From contig JAAXWQ010000006.1 of the NCBI GenBank assembly GCA_013335115.1, positions 1 to 64,000 on the forward strand: a stretch of DNA of 64,000 bases, given 5' to 3'. The stretch comes from Chlorobiaceae bacterium (lineage in GTDB: Bacteria > Bacteroidota > Chlorobiia > Chlorobiales > Chlorobiaceae). A program made the position numbers and the translations under genes. Positions 56,356 to 64,000 of the stretch are shown here, one piece after another (positions within the stretch are counted from its first letter, which is position 1; every line of letters starts with the position of its first letter). The notes under the pieces are model-generated. The model worked only from the letters and a program-made list of their open reading frames with translations, was not told the DNA's origin and did not search any database.

Positions 56356-57690
56356 TTATTTGACGGTGATGACGCCGCGAGGTACGCCCATGGCGCAGGT
56401 AATGGTGTAGTTCCCCGGTTTTGAGGGCGTGAACTCCATGACGATTGCCCTGCCTTTGACCAGGTCCTCGGCGCGGTTCCAGAGGCCGGGTACCATGATC
56501 GTGCTCATGCATCCCGAACCGGTCTCTTTCGGCTCGACGATGAATCGGACCTTTTCGCCGCGCCTGACCTCGAAGTTGGCCGGTGCTATGTCCCCAGCAG
56601 CGGTGTACATGCTCCGGATGACTTTGCCTCCGGCGGAAGGAGCCGGAATTTTGGCGGTGGCGCCGGGAAGCGGCTGGCCGGCGATCTTTGCGGCGATGCC
56701 GAACTGGCTGTCAAGGTTGTACATGGTGAAGAAGATCACCAGCAAGCCGGCGGCCTTCATGAAGATACCCGATGTGCCCGGGCGGTTGGAGAGTCCTGTG
56801 CCGGCAAGCCCGATGAAGAGGAGCGAGGGCATGGTGCCGAGCACGAAGCAGGCCATGATCGCCATGCCGTGCCAGGGATTGCCGGAGAGCATGGCCACGC
56901 CTTCGGCTGCCATGGTGAAGCCGCAGGGGAGCAGTACGGTCATGAACCCGGAAAGGAAGGGGCGAAGCAGCCCCTTTTTTTCGACGCCTCCACCGGCGGC
57001 GTGCACGAACTTTTTCGGCAGGGCGATGCGGAGGGTGCTGAACGGGCTGAATCCGAGCATCTGCAGGGCGAGTACGATCATGAGCGCGGAGAGTGCGACC
57101 ACCATGATCGACGTGACGCTCGGAGAGAGGCGCACCGATTGGCCGAGCAGGCCGAGCAAGGCCCCGGTGAGGCTGTAGGCCGCGATCCTGCCGCTGTTGA
57201 ACAGGAGTTGCGGACGGAGTTTTTCAGGTATGGTCGCGCCCTTGTCGAGGCGGGCTCCCCACCGGGCCGAAAGCGCGAGCACCAGGCCGCCGACGAGGGC
57301 GGCGCAGGTCGACATCCCGGCGATCAGGCCGAAGAGGAAGAAGGCTCCGAACGAGCTCGAGCTGTCGATAGCAAGCGAAGGCAGGAGGCCGGATGCGGAG
57401 AGGCCGAAGAAGAGCACGACGACGGCGGCGGCATAGCCAAGGACACGGATAGCCTCCAGCCGCCCGTGTCCCGCGGTCGATGATTCCGGGAACGTGTAGT
57501 GTCCGTCAGGGAAGAGGGCGCCCAAGGCCCCGGGAGATGGCGGATCGCCGAGAAAGTGGATCGTTACCGTGCCGCTCCTCATCGATGCATCGACCTTGTC
57601 GACGCCAGGCAGTTTGAGCAGCCTCTTCTCCATGATCGCCTCACACGAGGCGCAGTGCATGCCGGTGACGGCATAGGTTCGTTGGTTCAT
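56356..57690 (-). CDS. HMA - TauE/SafE-like membrane - cupredoxin fusion protein
   Basis: This 444-aa protein combines three parts. An N-terminal heavy-metal domain (VTGMHCASCEAIMEKRLL, residues 8-25) is followed by six or seven membrane helices of the DsbD/TauE-SafE type (about 80-330, with FGLIAGMSTCAALVGGLVLA). The C-terminal cupredoxin-like beta domain (about 360-444) has GSGCMSTIMVPGLWN and a closing NYTITCAMGVPRG that could bind copper. The likely job is to carry Cu(I) from the cytoplasm or membrane to a periplasmic acceptor. It begins the copper operon; the DUF305 gene follows 15 bp later. Confidence 0.85.
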   Translation of the reverse strand: MNQRTYAVTGMHCASCEAIMEKRLLKLPGVDKVDASMRSGTVTIHFLGDPPSPGALGALFPDGHYTFPESSTAGHGRLEAIRVLGYAAAVVVLFFGLSASGLLPSLAIDSSSSFGAFFLFGLIAGMSTCAALVGGLVLALSARWGARLDKGATIPEKLRPQLLFNSGRIAAYSLTGALLGLLGQSVRLSPSVTSIMVVALSALMIVLALQMLGFSPFSTLRIALPKKFVHAAGGGVEKKGLLRPFLSGFMTVLLPCGFTMAAEGVAMLSGNPWHGMAIMACFVLGTMPSLLFIGLAGTGLSNRPGTSGIFMKAAGLLVIFFTMYNLDSQFGIAAKIAGQPLPGATAKIPAPSAGGKVIRSMYTAAGDIAPANFEVRRGEKVRFIVEPKETGSGCMSTIMVPGLWNRAEDLVKGRAIVMEFTPSKPGNYTITCAMGVPRGVITVK

Positions 57691-57702
57691 CGCTGGAACA
57701 GG

Positions 57703-57734
57703 GGTATGATATCGACATGATAATCACTCATACC
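57703..57734. promoter_or_regulatory. inverted repeat GGTATGA-N18-TCATACC upstream of the copper operon
   Basis: Two exact 7-bp half-sites in inverted orientation lie immediately upstream of the fusion gene start. They could be the operator of a copper-responsive regulator; none is encoded nearby. Confidence 0.45.
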
Positions 57735-57777
57735 ATCTTACCTCAGGAAACGTTCCTCAGGCGTGCATCGCCGGAGC

Positions 57778-59373
57778 TCAGCCCTTGTTTTCGGTCTTGA
57801 ACTCGGAGGTGGCGTGGAACTCGATTGCCGGGAAGTCCTCGCGGGCAATCTTGAGCATCCACTCGGTTTCGGCGAAGAATACCGGATGATCCTCCTTGTC
57901 GAGGGCGATCACCGTTGATTTGCGGCGCAGGAACTCTTCAAGCTGTGCCTTGTCGTCACAGGTGACCCAGAATGCCTTGTGGTAACGCAACGGCATGAAC
58001 GAGCACTGGGCGCCGTATTCATGTTCGAGGCGGAACTGGATGACGTCGAACTGGAGTTCGCCGACCGTACCGACGATCTTGCGGGTGCCGTACTGGATGA
58101 AGAGCTGCGCGACACCCTCGTCGGTGAGCTGGCGGATGCCTTTTTCGAGCTGCTTGGTCTTGAGCGGGTCGCGGTTCTCGAGCACCTTGAAGATTTCGGG
58201 GGAGAAGCTCGGGATGCCCCTGAAGTGGAGGCTCTCGCCTTCAGTGAGGGTATCGCCGATCTTGAGCGAGCCGTTGTCGTACAAGCCGATCACGTCGCCA
58301 GGCCAGGCTTCGTCGATGACGCTCTTCTCCTGGGCCATGAACTGCGTCGGGTTGGAGAATCGCACTTTCTTGTCAAGGCGGGTATGCTGATAGAACTTGT
58401 TGCGCTCGAATCGGCCGGAGCAGATCTTGAAGAAGGCCGTACGGTCACGGTGGTTCGGGTCGAGGTTGGCGTGGATCTTGAAGACGAAGCCGGTCAGGGC
58501 TTCTTCGGAGGCCGTCACCATGCGTTCGGCGGCTTCACGCTCGTGCGGGCAGGGGGCGATATCGATGAAGGTGTCGAGCAGCTCCCTGATCCCGAAGTTG
58601 TTCACGGCGCTGCCGAAGAAGACCGGGGCGAGCAGGCCGTCGAGGTAGAGGCCGGAGTCGAAAGGCTCGTAGACGCCTTCAATGAGCGAAACGTCCTCGC
58701 GGAGCTTGTCGGCATAGGAAGACCCTACCCAATGTTCGAGCGAGGGATCGTCGATGCCGCTGATGTCGGTCAGCTTCTCGCCGATCTTCGAGGCGGTGGC
58801 TTCGAACAGGTTCAGGCTGCCGTCAAAAAGGTTGTAGACCCCCTTGAACGTCTGGCCCTGGCTGATGGGCCAGGTCATCGGCCGTGTATTGATATCGAGC
58901 TTCTGCTCGAGTTCGTCGAGCAGTTCGAACGGGTTGCGCCCTTCGCGGTCCATCTTGTTGATGAAGATGATGACCGGAGTCTGGCGCATGCGGCACACCT
59001 CCATCAGGCGTTCGGTCTGCGCCTCGACGCCCTTCATGCTGTCGACGACCAGGATGACGCTGTCCACGGCGGTCAGGGTGCGGTAGGTATCTTCGGCGAA
59101 GTCCTTGTGGCCCGGGGTGTCGAGGATGTTGATCCTCCGGCCCTTGTACTCGAAGCCCATGACCGAGGTGGCGACCGAGATGCCGCGCTGCTTCTCGATC
59201 TCCATGAAGTCGCTGGTTGCGGTCTTGCGGATCTTGTTGCTCTTGACCGCGCCGGCCGTATGGATGGCGCCACCGAAGAGCAGCAGCTTTTCCGTCAGGG
59301 TCGTTTTGCCCGCGTCAGGGTGGCTGATGATGGCAAATGTCCTCCGTTTCGCAATCTCTTTCTGTAACTCCAT
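57778..59373 (-). CDS. prfC: peptide chain release factor 3
   Basis: This 531-aa translational GTPase has G1 [14 protein letters not shown]2 [11 protein letters not shown]3 [12 protein letters not shown]4 INKMDRE and the RF3-specific C-terminal domain with [20 protein letters not shown]-like wording. It recycles RF1 and RF2 after termination. I start at [18 protein letters not shown] because it matches RF3 N-termini; an upstream in-frame ATG at 59412 would add 13 residues. Confidence 0.96.
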   Translation of the reverse strand: MELQKEIAKRRTFAIISHPDAGKTTLTEKLLLFGGAIHTAGAVKSNKIRKTATSDFMEIEKQRGISVATSVMGFEYKGRRINILDTPGHKDFAEDTYRTLTAVDSVILVVDSMKGVEAQTERLMEVCRMRQTPVIIFINKMDREGRNPFELLDELEQKLDINTRPMTWPISQGQTFKGVYNLFDGSLNLFEATASKIGEKLTDISGIDDPSLEHWVGSSYADKLREDVSLIEGVYEPFDSGLYLDGLLAPVFFGSAVNNFGIRELLDTFIDIAPCPHEREAAERMVTASEEALTGFVFKIHANLDPNHRDRTAFFKICSGRFERNKFYQHTRLDKKVRFSNPTQFMAQEKSVIDEAWPGDVIGLYDNGSLKIGDTLTEGESLHFRGIPSFSPEIFKVLENRDPLKTKQLEKGIRQLTDEGVAQLFIQYGTRKIVGTVGELQFDVIQFRLEHEYGAQCSFMPLRYHKAFWVTCDDKAQLEEFLRRKSTVIALDKEDHPVFFAETEWMLKIAREDFPAIEFHATSEFKTENKG

Positions 59374-59471
59374 GGGTGCCTGGTGGTAGGGTAGACGAAA
59401 AATATCTCTCATGTGGCCGTGTCGCCGATCATCCCGAACGGGTCGAGACGCGCAAAATAACGGTAAAACCT

Positions 59472-59479
59472 TATCTTTG
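59472..59479 (+). promoter_or_regulatory. candidate -7 box TATCTTTG ahead of the AGCS gene
   Basis: TATCTTTG lies 38 bp before the GTG start and fits TAnnTTTG. No matching TTG is visible 19-21 bp upstream, so the promoter is only suggested. Confidence 0.3.
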
Positions 59480-59517
59480 AAAATGTTTCGTCAACCCCAC
59501 CATCAAAAGGAGTTTCC

Positions 59518-60840
59518 GTGTCCGGACTCGAACAAATGCTTTCACAGCTCAGCGACCTGGTCTGGGGCGTCCCGCTCCTCGCGGCGCTTTTCGGCACCCA
59601 TCTTTTCCTGACCTTCAGGCTCGGCATCATCCAGAAGCACCTTCCGCACGCCATCCGCATCTCATTCACCCGATCGCATGAAGGGACGGGGGAGATCAGC
59701 CACTTCGGTGCGCTGGTAACCGCGCTGGCCGCCACCATCGGCACGGGCAACATCGTCGGCGTAGCCACGGCCGTCGCGGCGGGCGGGCCGGGCGCCGTGC
59801 TCTGGATGTGGCTGACCGGCGTTTTCGGCATTGCCACCAAATATGGCGAAGCGCTACTGTCGGTCAAGTACCGCAAAGTCGCTGAGGATGGATCGGTTTC
59901 CGGCGGCCCGATGTACGTGATCGAACATGCGCTGGGACAGAAATGGCTGGCTGTGCTCTTTGCGGTCTTCACCTCCGTTGCTGCATTTGGCATCGGCAAT
60001 ATGGTGCAGGCCAACTCGATCGCCACCTTGCTGCAGTCCAATGCGGGCGTTTCGCCATGGGTCAGCGGTGCGGTGATGACGGTATTCACGGCGGTGGTGA
60101 TCATCGGGGGAATCAAGTCGATCGCCAAAGTCTGCGAGTACCTGGTCCCGTTCATGGCCGGGTTCTACCTCATCGGCTGTGCGGTGCTGCTGGTGATCGG
60201 GCGTGAGACCCTGGGCGAAACGCTGCAGCTGATCGTCACCTCGGCATTCACCGGCCAGGCGGCCCTCGGTGGCTTCGCCGGCGCCGGCATGAAGGAGGCG
60301 GTGCGTTTCGGTATCGCCCGTGGCCTGTTCTCCAACGAGTCGGGCCTTGGCAGTGCCCCGATCGTGGCCGCGGCCGCGCAGACCAACGAACCGGTCCGCC
60401 AGGCACTCATCTCCTCGACAGGCACCTTCTGGGATACGGTGGTGGTCTGCGCCGCCACAGGAATCGTCGTAGTGAACTCCGGCGCATGGCAAACGGGCCT
60501 GAAGGGAGCCGAACTGACCAGCGCGGCCTTCTCAATGGTGCCGGTGATCGGGCCGACGGTGCTGACCTTCGGGCTCCTCACCTTCGTCTTCTCGACCATC
60601 CTCGGCTGGTCCTACTACGGCGAGAAAGCGATGGAGTACCTTTTCGGCAAACGTTCGATCATGCCCTACCGCTGGGCATGGGTGGCGGCGGTCATGGTCG
60701 GTTCGGTGATGTCGCTGCATGTCGTCTGGACTTTCGCCGACATCGCCAACGCGCTGATGGCCCTGCCGAACCTCGTGGCGTTGCTGCTACTGAGTCCGGT
60801 GATTGCCTCCGAGACGAAGCGGTATTTTTCCGCTGAATAG
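59518..60840 (+). CDS. sodium:alanine/glycine symporter (AGCS family)
   Basis: This 440-aa protein has ten or more membrane helices and the AGCS signatures ALAATIGTGNIVGVATAVAAGGPGA-type segment near residues 70-94 and GLFSNESGLGSAPIVAAAAQ. It imports small neutral amino acids with Na+ (or H+). The GTG start has AAAAGGAGTTTCC in front. Divergent from prfC. Confidence 0.93.
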   Translation: MSGLEQMLSQLSDLVWGVPLLAALFGTHLFLTFRLGIIQKHLPHAIRISFTRSHEGTGEISHFGALVTALAATIGTGNIVGVATAVAAGGPGAVLWMWLTGVFGIATKYGEALLSVKYRKVAEDGSVSGGPMYVIEHALGQKWLAVLFAVFTSVAAFGIGNMVQANSIATLLQSNAGVSPWVSGAVMTVFTAVVIIGGIKSIAKVCEYLVPFMAGFYLIGCAVLLVIGRETLGETLQLIVTSAFTGQAALGGFAGAGMKEAVRFGIARGLFSNESGLGSAPIVAAAAQTNEPVRQALISSTGTFWDTVVVCAATGIVVVNSGAWQTGLKGAELTSAAFSMVPVIGPTVLTFGLLTFVFSTILGWSYYGEKAMEYLFGKRSIMPYRWAWVAAVMVGSVMSLHVVWTFADIANALMALPNLVALLLLSPVIASETKRYFSAE

Positions 60841-60863
60841 TGGGTTTTGCCCCTGAACGTGCC

Positions 60864-60893
60864 TTGTGATGTATAAAAATAATGCTATCTTCA
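60864..60893 (+). promoter_or_regulatory. candidate promoter of ppa
   Basis: TTG at 60864-60866 and TATCTTCA at 60886-60893 are 19 bp apart, 38 bp before the ppa start, fitting TTG-N19-TAnnTT. Confidence 0.4.
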
Positions 60894-60930
60894 CACACCC
60901 TTTTTCAACCATATTACAAGGCGCGCAACT

Positions 60931-61464
60931 ATGAATTTCAACCCGTGGCACCACGTCGAGATCGGGGATGACTGCCCGAATGTCGTGAATGCGATCATCG
61001 AGATTTCGAAGGACAGCAAGACCAAGTACGAACTGGACAAGAAGACCGGCATGCTCAAGCTGGACAGGGTGCTCTTCTCATCCCTGCTCTACCCCGAGAA
61101 CTACGGATTCATCCCGAAGACCCTCGGTGAAGACCATGACCCGCTCGATATCGTCGTCATCTCCCAGTGCCAGATCGTGCCGATGTGCGTCGTGCAGGCC
61201 AGGGTGATCGGCGTCATGCGCATGATCGACCACGGAGAGGGCGATGACAAGATCATCGCGGTGGCCGAGGACGACATGAGCGTCAGCGGCATCAACGACA
61301 TTCACGACCTCGGCAAGCACTTCAAGATGGAGCTGCAGCACTTCTTCGAGGAGTACAAGGCCCTCGAGCAGAAGACCGTGCTCGTTGAAGACTTCATGGA
61401 CGCCAAGACCGCCAAGGAGATCGTCCTCGAGTCGATCACCCGCTACAACGAGACCTACGGCTGA
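60931..61464 (+). CDS. ppa: inorganic pyrophosphatase (family I)
   Basis: This 177-aa protein has the family I motifs [39 protein letters not shown] with the metal-binding aspartates, and the C-terminal [20 protein letters not shown]. It hydrolyses pyrophosphate to drive biosynthesis. Followed by a strong terminator. Confidence 0.97.
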   Translation: MNFNPWHHVEIGDDCPNVVNAIIEISKDSKTKYELDKKTGMLKLDRVLFSSLLYPENYGFIPKTLGEDHDPLDIVVISQCQIVPMCVVQARVIGVMRMIDHGEGDDKIIAVAEDDMSVSGINDIHDLGKHFKMELQHFFEEYKALEQKTVLVEDFMDAKTAKEIVLESITRYNETYG

Positions 61465-61494
61465 GGCTCATACGGCTTCGACCGCGCAATACCC

Positions 61495-61531
61495 GGCGGC
61501 CCGGCTCAACCAGCCCGGCCGCCTTTTTTTT
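61495..61531 (+). terminator. rho-independent terminator after ppa
   Basis: GGCGGCCCGGCT and AGCCCGGCCGCC form a 12-bp stem with one mismatch around CAACC and are followed by eight T residues. Confidence 0.93.
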
Positions 61532-61960
61532 GCTTCCGGCCAATAAGGCCATCCCCAACGTATCATCTGCCGATACCCACGAAAAGTCCTTGCGTTACTA
61601 TAGCCTGCGGTTGGCGGGGCAATGTGGACATTCGTCGTCCGTATCGCGAATTCACGCGCCGCCTGCGTCCCGGGGCGTTTACCCCGTTATTGCCGCAATA
61701 TTTCAGGATTCCTTCTAAGTGCTTTAGAAATGGAAGTATAGGCACACCTGCGCTCGTAACGGCCTTATTGCTGAAATTGATATATATGAAGTCCGTGGTT
61801 CCTGAGCGGCAGTGTGGATGGAATGTTGACAACTTGTCGATCCTCCGGCACCGGCGTCTCGTTGCCGGTAACGCAAATAGGGGTGAATAGGAGAAAAAAT
61901 CATATATTGGCCGGGTACGACAGCCTTTGCCTTTTCATCGAACAGAATCAGTACGGCAGC
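61532..61960. other. intergenic stretch without a convincing gene
   Basis: About 430 bp between the ppa terminator and the phosphatase gene. Two 88-89-codon frames on opposite strands overlap each other and have no recognisable features. A CGGGGCGTTTACCCCG hairpin near 61672-61687 and a TATATTGG box at 61903-61910, a possible promoter element for the next gene, are the only signals seen. Confidence 0.5.
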
Positions 61961-62479
61961 ATGATCTCCCTCTCCCCTGAAGAACTGAAATCCAGAGCGT
62001 CGCGAATCAGGCTTGTCCTTTCCGACAACGACGGGGTGTTCACTGACAACGGCGTCTACTACTCGGAACGGGGCGAAGAGTTCAAGCGGTTTTCGATTCG
62101 AGACGGCATGGGGGTCGAACGGCTCCGCGCCCACGGCATCGAAACCGGCATCATCACCGGGGAAGTCTCCCCGAGCCTCGTCAAACGGGCCCAGAAACTG
62201 CATATCCAACACCTCTACCTCGGCGTAGGCGACAAGCTTTCCCGACTCGAGGAGGTGCTTCGCGACACCGGCTTCCGGACCGAAGAGATCGCCTATATCG
62301 GCGACGACGTCAACGACCTCGGCATCATGGCGGCGATATCTTCCGACGGCCTTGCGGCTACTCCCGCAGACGGTCTGCATTTCGTCGAACCGTACATCCA
62401 TTATCGCAGCACCGCCGACGGCGGACGCGGCGGGTTCAGGGACTTTGCCGAATGGCTGATTTCGCTGCGGGCTTCCTGA
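61961..62479 (+). CDS. KdsC-like HAD phosphatase
   Basis: This 172-aa C0-type HAD phosphatase has the nucleophile motif LVLSDNDGVFTDNGVYYSE (DxD written DND), IRDGMGVERLRAHGIETGII, and the final motif IAYIGDDVNDLGIM. The family removes phosphate from Kdo-8-P, or from 9-phosphorylated nonulosonic acids. The adjacent NeuB-like synthase suggests a role in acidic sugar synthesis. No kdsB, kdsA or neuA is in the window, so Kdo versus nonulosonate is open. Confidence 0.88.
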   Translation: MISLSPEELKSRASRIRLVLSDNDGVFTDNGVYYSERGEEFKRFSIRDGMGVERLRAHGIETGIITGEVSPSLVKRAQKLHIQHLYLGVGDKLSRLEEVLRDTGFRTEEIAYIGDDVNDLGIMAAISSDGLAATPADGLHFVEPYIHYRSTADGGRGGFRDFAEWLISLRAS

Positions 62480-62494
62480 TACCGGAGAAAAATT

Positions 62495-62502
62495 TATATT
62501 TA
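62495..62502 (+). promoter_or_regulatory. candidate -7 box TATATTTA ahead of the NeuB-family gene
   Basis: TATATTTA lies 68 bp before the start and resembles other boxes in this window (TATATTTG, TAAATTTA). Tentative. Confidence 0.3.
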
Positions 62503-62570
62503 TCCAGCATTTCCAACCTGAACCTGCAGCAGCATACGGCACGCGGCCGGTTCCTTATTACACCTACCTT

Positions 62571-63440
62571 ATGCCAGAAGTAAAACTTGGGTCTTCGATA
62601 GCAGGCGACGGCCATCCCGTTTACGTCATCGCCGAGATCGGCATCAACCATAACGGCTCGCTCGACGTGGCCAAAAAGCTGATCGAGGGCGCCGCCCAGG
62701 CAGGATGCGACGCCGTCAAGTTCCAGAAGCGCACTCCCGAGCTCTGCGTGCCGATGGAGCAGCGCAACATCGAGCGCGACACCCCCTGGGGCAGGATGAC
62801 TTACATGGACTACCGCTACAAGGTGGAGTTCGGGTTCGACGACTACACCGAGATCGACCGGTATTGCCGCGAGAAGGGCATCGCCTGGTTCGCGTCATGC
62901 TGGGACGAAGAAGCGGTCGACTTCATGGAGCAGTTCAACCCGCCCTGCTACAAGGCGGCCTCCGCTTCGTTGACCGACCTGACGCTCTTGAAGAAAACCA
63001 AGGATACCGGCCGGCCGCTGGTCATTTCGACCGGCATGTCGACGATGGAGGAGGTCGATGCAGCCGTCAACGCCCTCGGTAGGCATAACCTGCTCATCGC
63101 CCACACCAACTCGACCTACCCCTGCCCGGTGGAAGAGCTGAACCTGAAAATGATCGGGACGCTCAAGAACCTCTACCCAGAGGTGCCGATCGGCTACTCC
63201 GGCCACGAGGTCGGACTGGCCACCACCTGGGCGGCCGTCGCCCTCGGCGCGTCGTTCGTCGAGCGCCACGTGACCCTCGATCGTGCGATGTGGGGTTCAG
63301 ACCAGGCAGCCTCGGTCGAAATCTCCGGCATGTCGCGACTGGTCTCCAACATCCGCGATATCGAAAAAGCCCTCGGTGACGGTGTCAAGCGCGTCTACGA
63401 CGGCGAAGCCGCAGCCCGCAAGAAACTCCGCAGGATCTGA
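62571..63440 (+). CDS. NeuB-family nonulosonate synthase lacking the SAF domain
   Basis: This 289-aa TIM-barrel protein has VIAEIGINHNGSLDVAKKLI, AVKFQKRTPELC, SCWDEEAVDFM, KAASASLTDLTLL, VISTGMSTMEEVDA and SYPCPVEELNLK-like HTNSTYPCPVEELN, all of the NeuB/SpsE family. The family condenses phosphoenolpyruvate with an amino-hexose to make a sialic acid-like nine-carbon sugar. It ends ~55-60 residues before the usual end, without the C-terminal SAF (antifreeze-like) domain that lines the substrate site in dimers. It may therefore use a different substrate or recruit a separate SAF protein. Confidence 0.88.
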   Translation: MPEVKLGSSIAGDGHPVYVIAEIGINHNGSLDVAKKLIEGAAQAGCDAVKFQKRTPELCVPMEQRNIERDTPWGRMTYMDYRYKVEFGFDDYTEIDRYCREKGIAWFASCWDEEAVDFMEQFNPPCYKAASASLTDLTLLKKTKDTGRPLVISTGMSTMEEVDAAVNALGRHNLLIAHTNSTYPCPVEELNLKMIGTLKNLYPEVPIGYSGHEVGLATTWAAVALGASFVERHVTLDRAMWGSDQAASVEISGMSRLVSNIRDIEKALGDGVKRVYDGEAAARKKLRRI

Positions 63441-63446
63441 TTCCAT

Positions 63447-63469
63447 CCCCGGCAATAACTTCGCCGGGG
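63447..63469 (+). terminator. hairpin after the NeuB-family gene
   Basis: CCCCGGC and GCCGGGG form a 7-bp GC stem around AATAACTTC, directly after the stop codon. There is no T run, so efficiency is uncertain. Confidence 0.55.
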
Positions 63470-63478
63470 CCCAGACAT

Positions 63479-63550
63479 GGGGACGCTGTCAACTGTCTAC
63501 ACAAAGTCGCCTTTCGGCGGGCGTTTGTGTAGACAGTTGACAGCGTCCCC
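63479..63550. repeat. 72-nt near-perfect inverted repeat with GGGGACG ends
   Basis: The left arm begins GGGGACGCTGTCAACTGTC and continues to ACACAAA. The right arm is its exact reverse complement over 27 bp and ends GACAGCGTCCCC. The centre (GTCGCC TTTC GGCG) also pairs, so one long hairpin forms. It is followed by TTTT and could terminate transcription, but its length and the GGGGACG ends suggest a REP-like mobile repeat. Confidence 0.85.
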
Positions 63551-63560
63551 TTTTACGTCC

Positions 63561-63591
63561 TTGGGATATTTGCTTTCCTCGCTTAAATTTA
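63561..63591 (+). promoter_or_regulatory. candidate promoter of htpG
   Basis: TTG at 63561-63563 and TAAATTTA at 63584-63591 are 20 bp apart, 53 bp before the htpG start, again fitting TTG-N19/20-TAnnTT. No CIRCE element was seen. Confidence 0.4.
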
Positions 63592-63644
63592 CCACCGAAA
63601 TATCCGTTGCACTGCAACCAAACCCGAAAACGAGACGACCTCAA

Positions 63645-64000
63645 TGAGCGACAAAACCTCTCCGGCGGTGAAGGAGTTCGAGTACAAGGCTGAAATGAAG
63701 CAGCTCCTCGACCTGATTGTCCATTCCCTTTACACCCATCCCGAAATATTCCTGCGCGAGCTTATCTCCAACGCTTCCGACGCCCTCGCCAAGGTGCGCT
63801 TCCGCATGCTCTCCTCCGATGAGGAGATCGATCGCGAAGGCGAGCTGAAGATATCCATCACCGTCAACCCCGAGGACCGGAGTGTCGTCATCGAGGATGC
63901 CGGTATCGGCATGACCGAGGAGGAGCTCATTTCCAACCTCGGCACGGTCGCCCGCTCGGGCACCCTCGGCTTCATGGAGGCCATGAAGGCCCGGCAAAAG
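63645..64000 (+). CDS. htpG: chaperone HtpG (Hsp90), 5' part
   Basis: The first 118 residues of an Hsp90 protein are present: [36 protein letters not shown] with the ATP-site Glu and Asn, [20 protein letters not shown] with the DxGxG nucleotide motif, and [10 protein letters not shown]. The gene runs off the window end. It is an ATP-dependent cytosolic chaperone. The ATG lies behind CGAGACGACCTCA, with no strong ribosome site. Confidence 0.96.

Noticed and set aside
61563-61890. Two overlapping ~88-codon frames on opposite strands
   Set aside because: They cover the same DNA, contain hairpins and have no ribosome site or protein features.

Overview
The window looks like chromosome of a green sulfur bacterium (Chlorobiota, Chlorobium/Chlorobaculum-like). 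The indications are high GC in the backbone, an 11-gene complex I operon without the nuoEFG electron-input module, an accessory N-type ATPase, an uptake [NiFe]-hydrogenase, folE next to a pterin synthase gene, and several promoters of the TTG-N19/20-TAnnTT type. The assignment is an inference from gene content, because no 16S or photosynthesis gene lies in the window.

Layout. Positions 1-4648 are the right end of an integrated mobile element of visibly lower GC. It opens with the 3' end (domains V and VI) of a group II intron. It then carries, all on the minus strand, a RadC-type JAMM protein, a DUF3987 helicase/primase-like protein coupled to a small excisionase-like HTH protein, and an unrecognised 347-aa protein. 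It stops at a 3' fragment of tRNA-Lys(CTT), the probable att site. From 4649 to 11307 come a GNAT acetyltransferase and small secreted or membrane proteins (arginine-rich DDRRGP-repeat protein, superinfection-immunity-like protein, Lys/Pro-rich protein, a 5'-nucleotidase-like enzyme, a COG4315 protein) and an NmrA-like oxidoreductase. A second NmrA-like gene follows.

Positions 12495-19128 hold a complete minus-strand N-ATPase operon (beta, epsilon, Q, R, a, c, b, alpha, gamma), divergent from an LptF/G permease. Housekeeping genes follow: thioesterase, RqcH, dCMP deaminase, ribD, DoxX, ABC ATPase, tpx, ribE, rarA, a TolC-like protein, a methyltransferase, a HIT protein, two tRNA-Leu genes, a PAP2-like protein, a ferrochelatase-like protein and a TPR protein.

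Positions 34744-45856 are nuoABCDHIJKLMN. Positions 46104-50289 are an uptake hydrogenase set (small, large, cytochrome b, maturation protease). Its small subunit carries both extra cysteines of the oxygen-tolerant [4Fe-3S] type. Next come folE and a PTPS-like gene, a zinc protease, tRNA-fMet, a VOC protein and a three-gene copper cluster (HMA-TauE-cupredoxin fusion, DUF305 protein, CopA). The window ends with prfC, an AGCS symporter, ppa, a KdsC-like phosphatase, a short NeuB-family synthase and the beginning of htpG.

How they work together: the complex I-like enzyme, the hydrogenase and the N-ATPase are three membrane bioenergetic modules that couple ferredoxin or quinone redox chemistry, H2 uptake and an ion gradient. 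The copper and envelope genes are consistent with a diderm cell wall. RqcH, RF3, HtpG, Ppa and RarA are ordinary maintenance functions.
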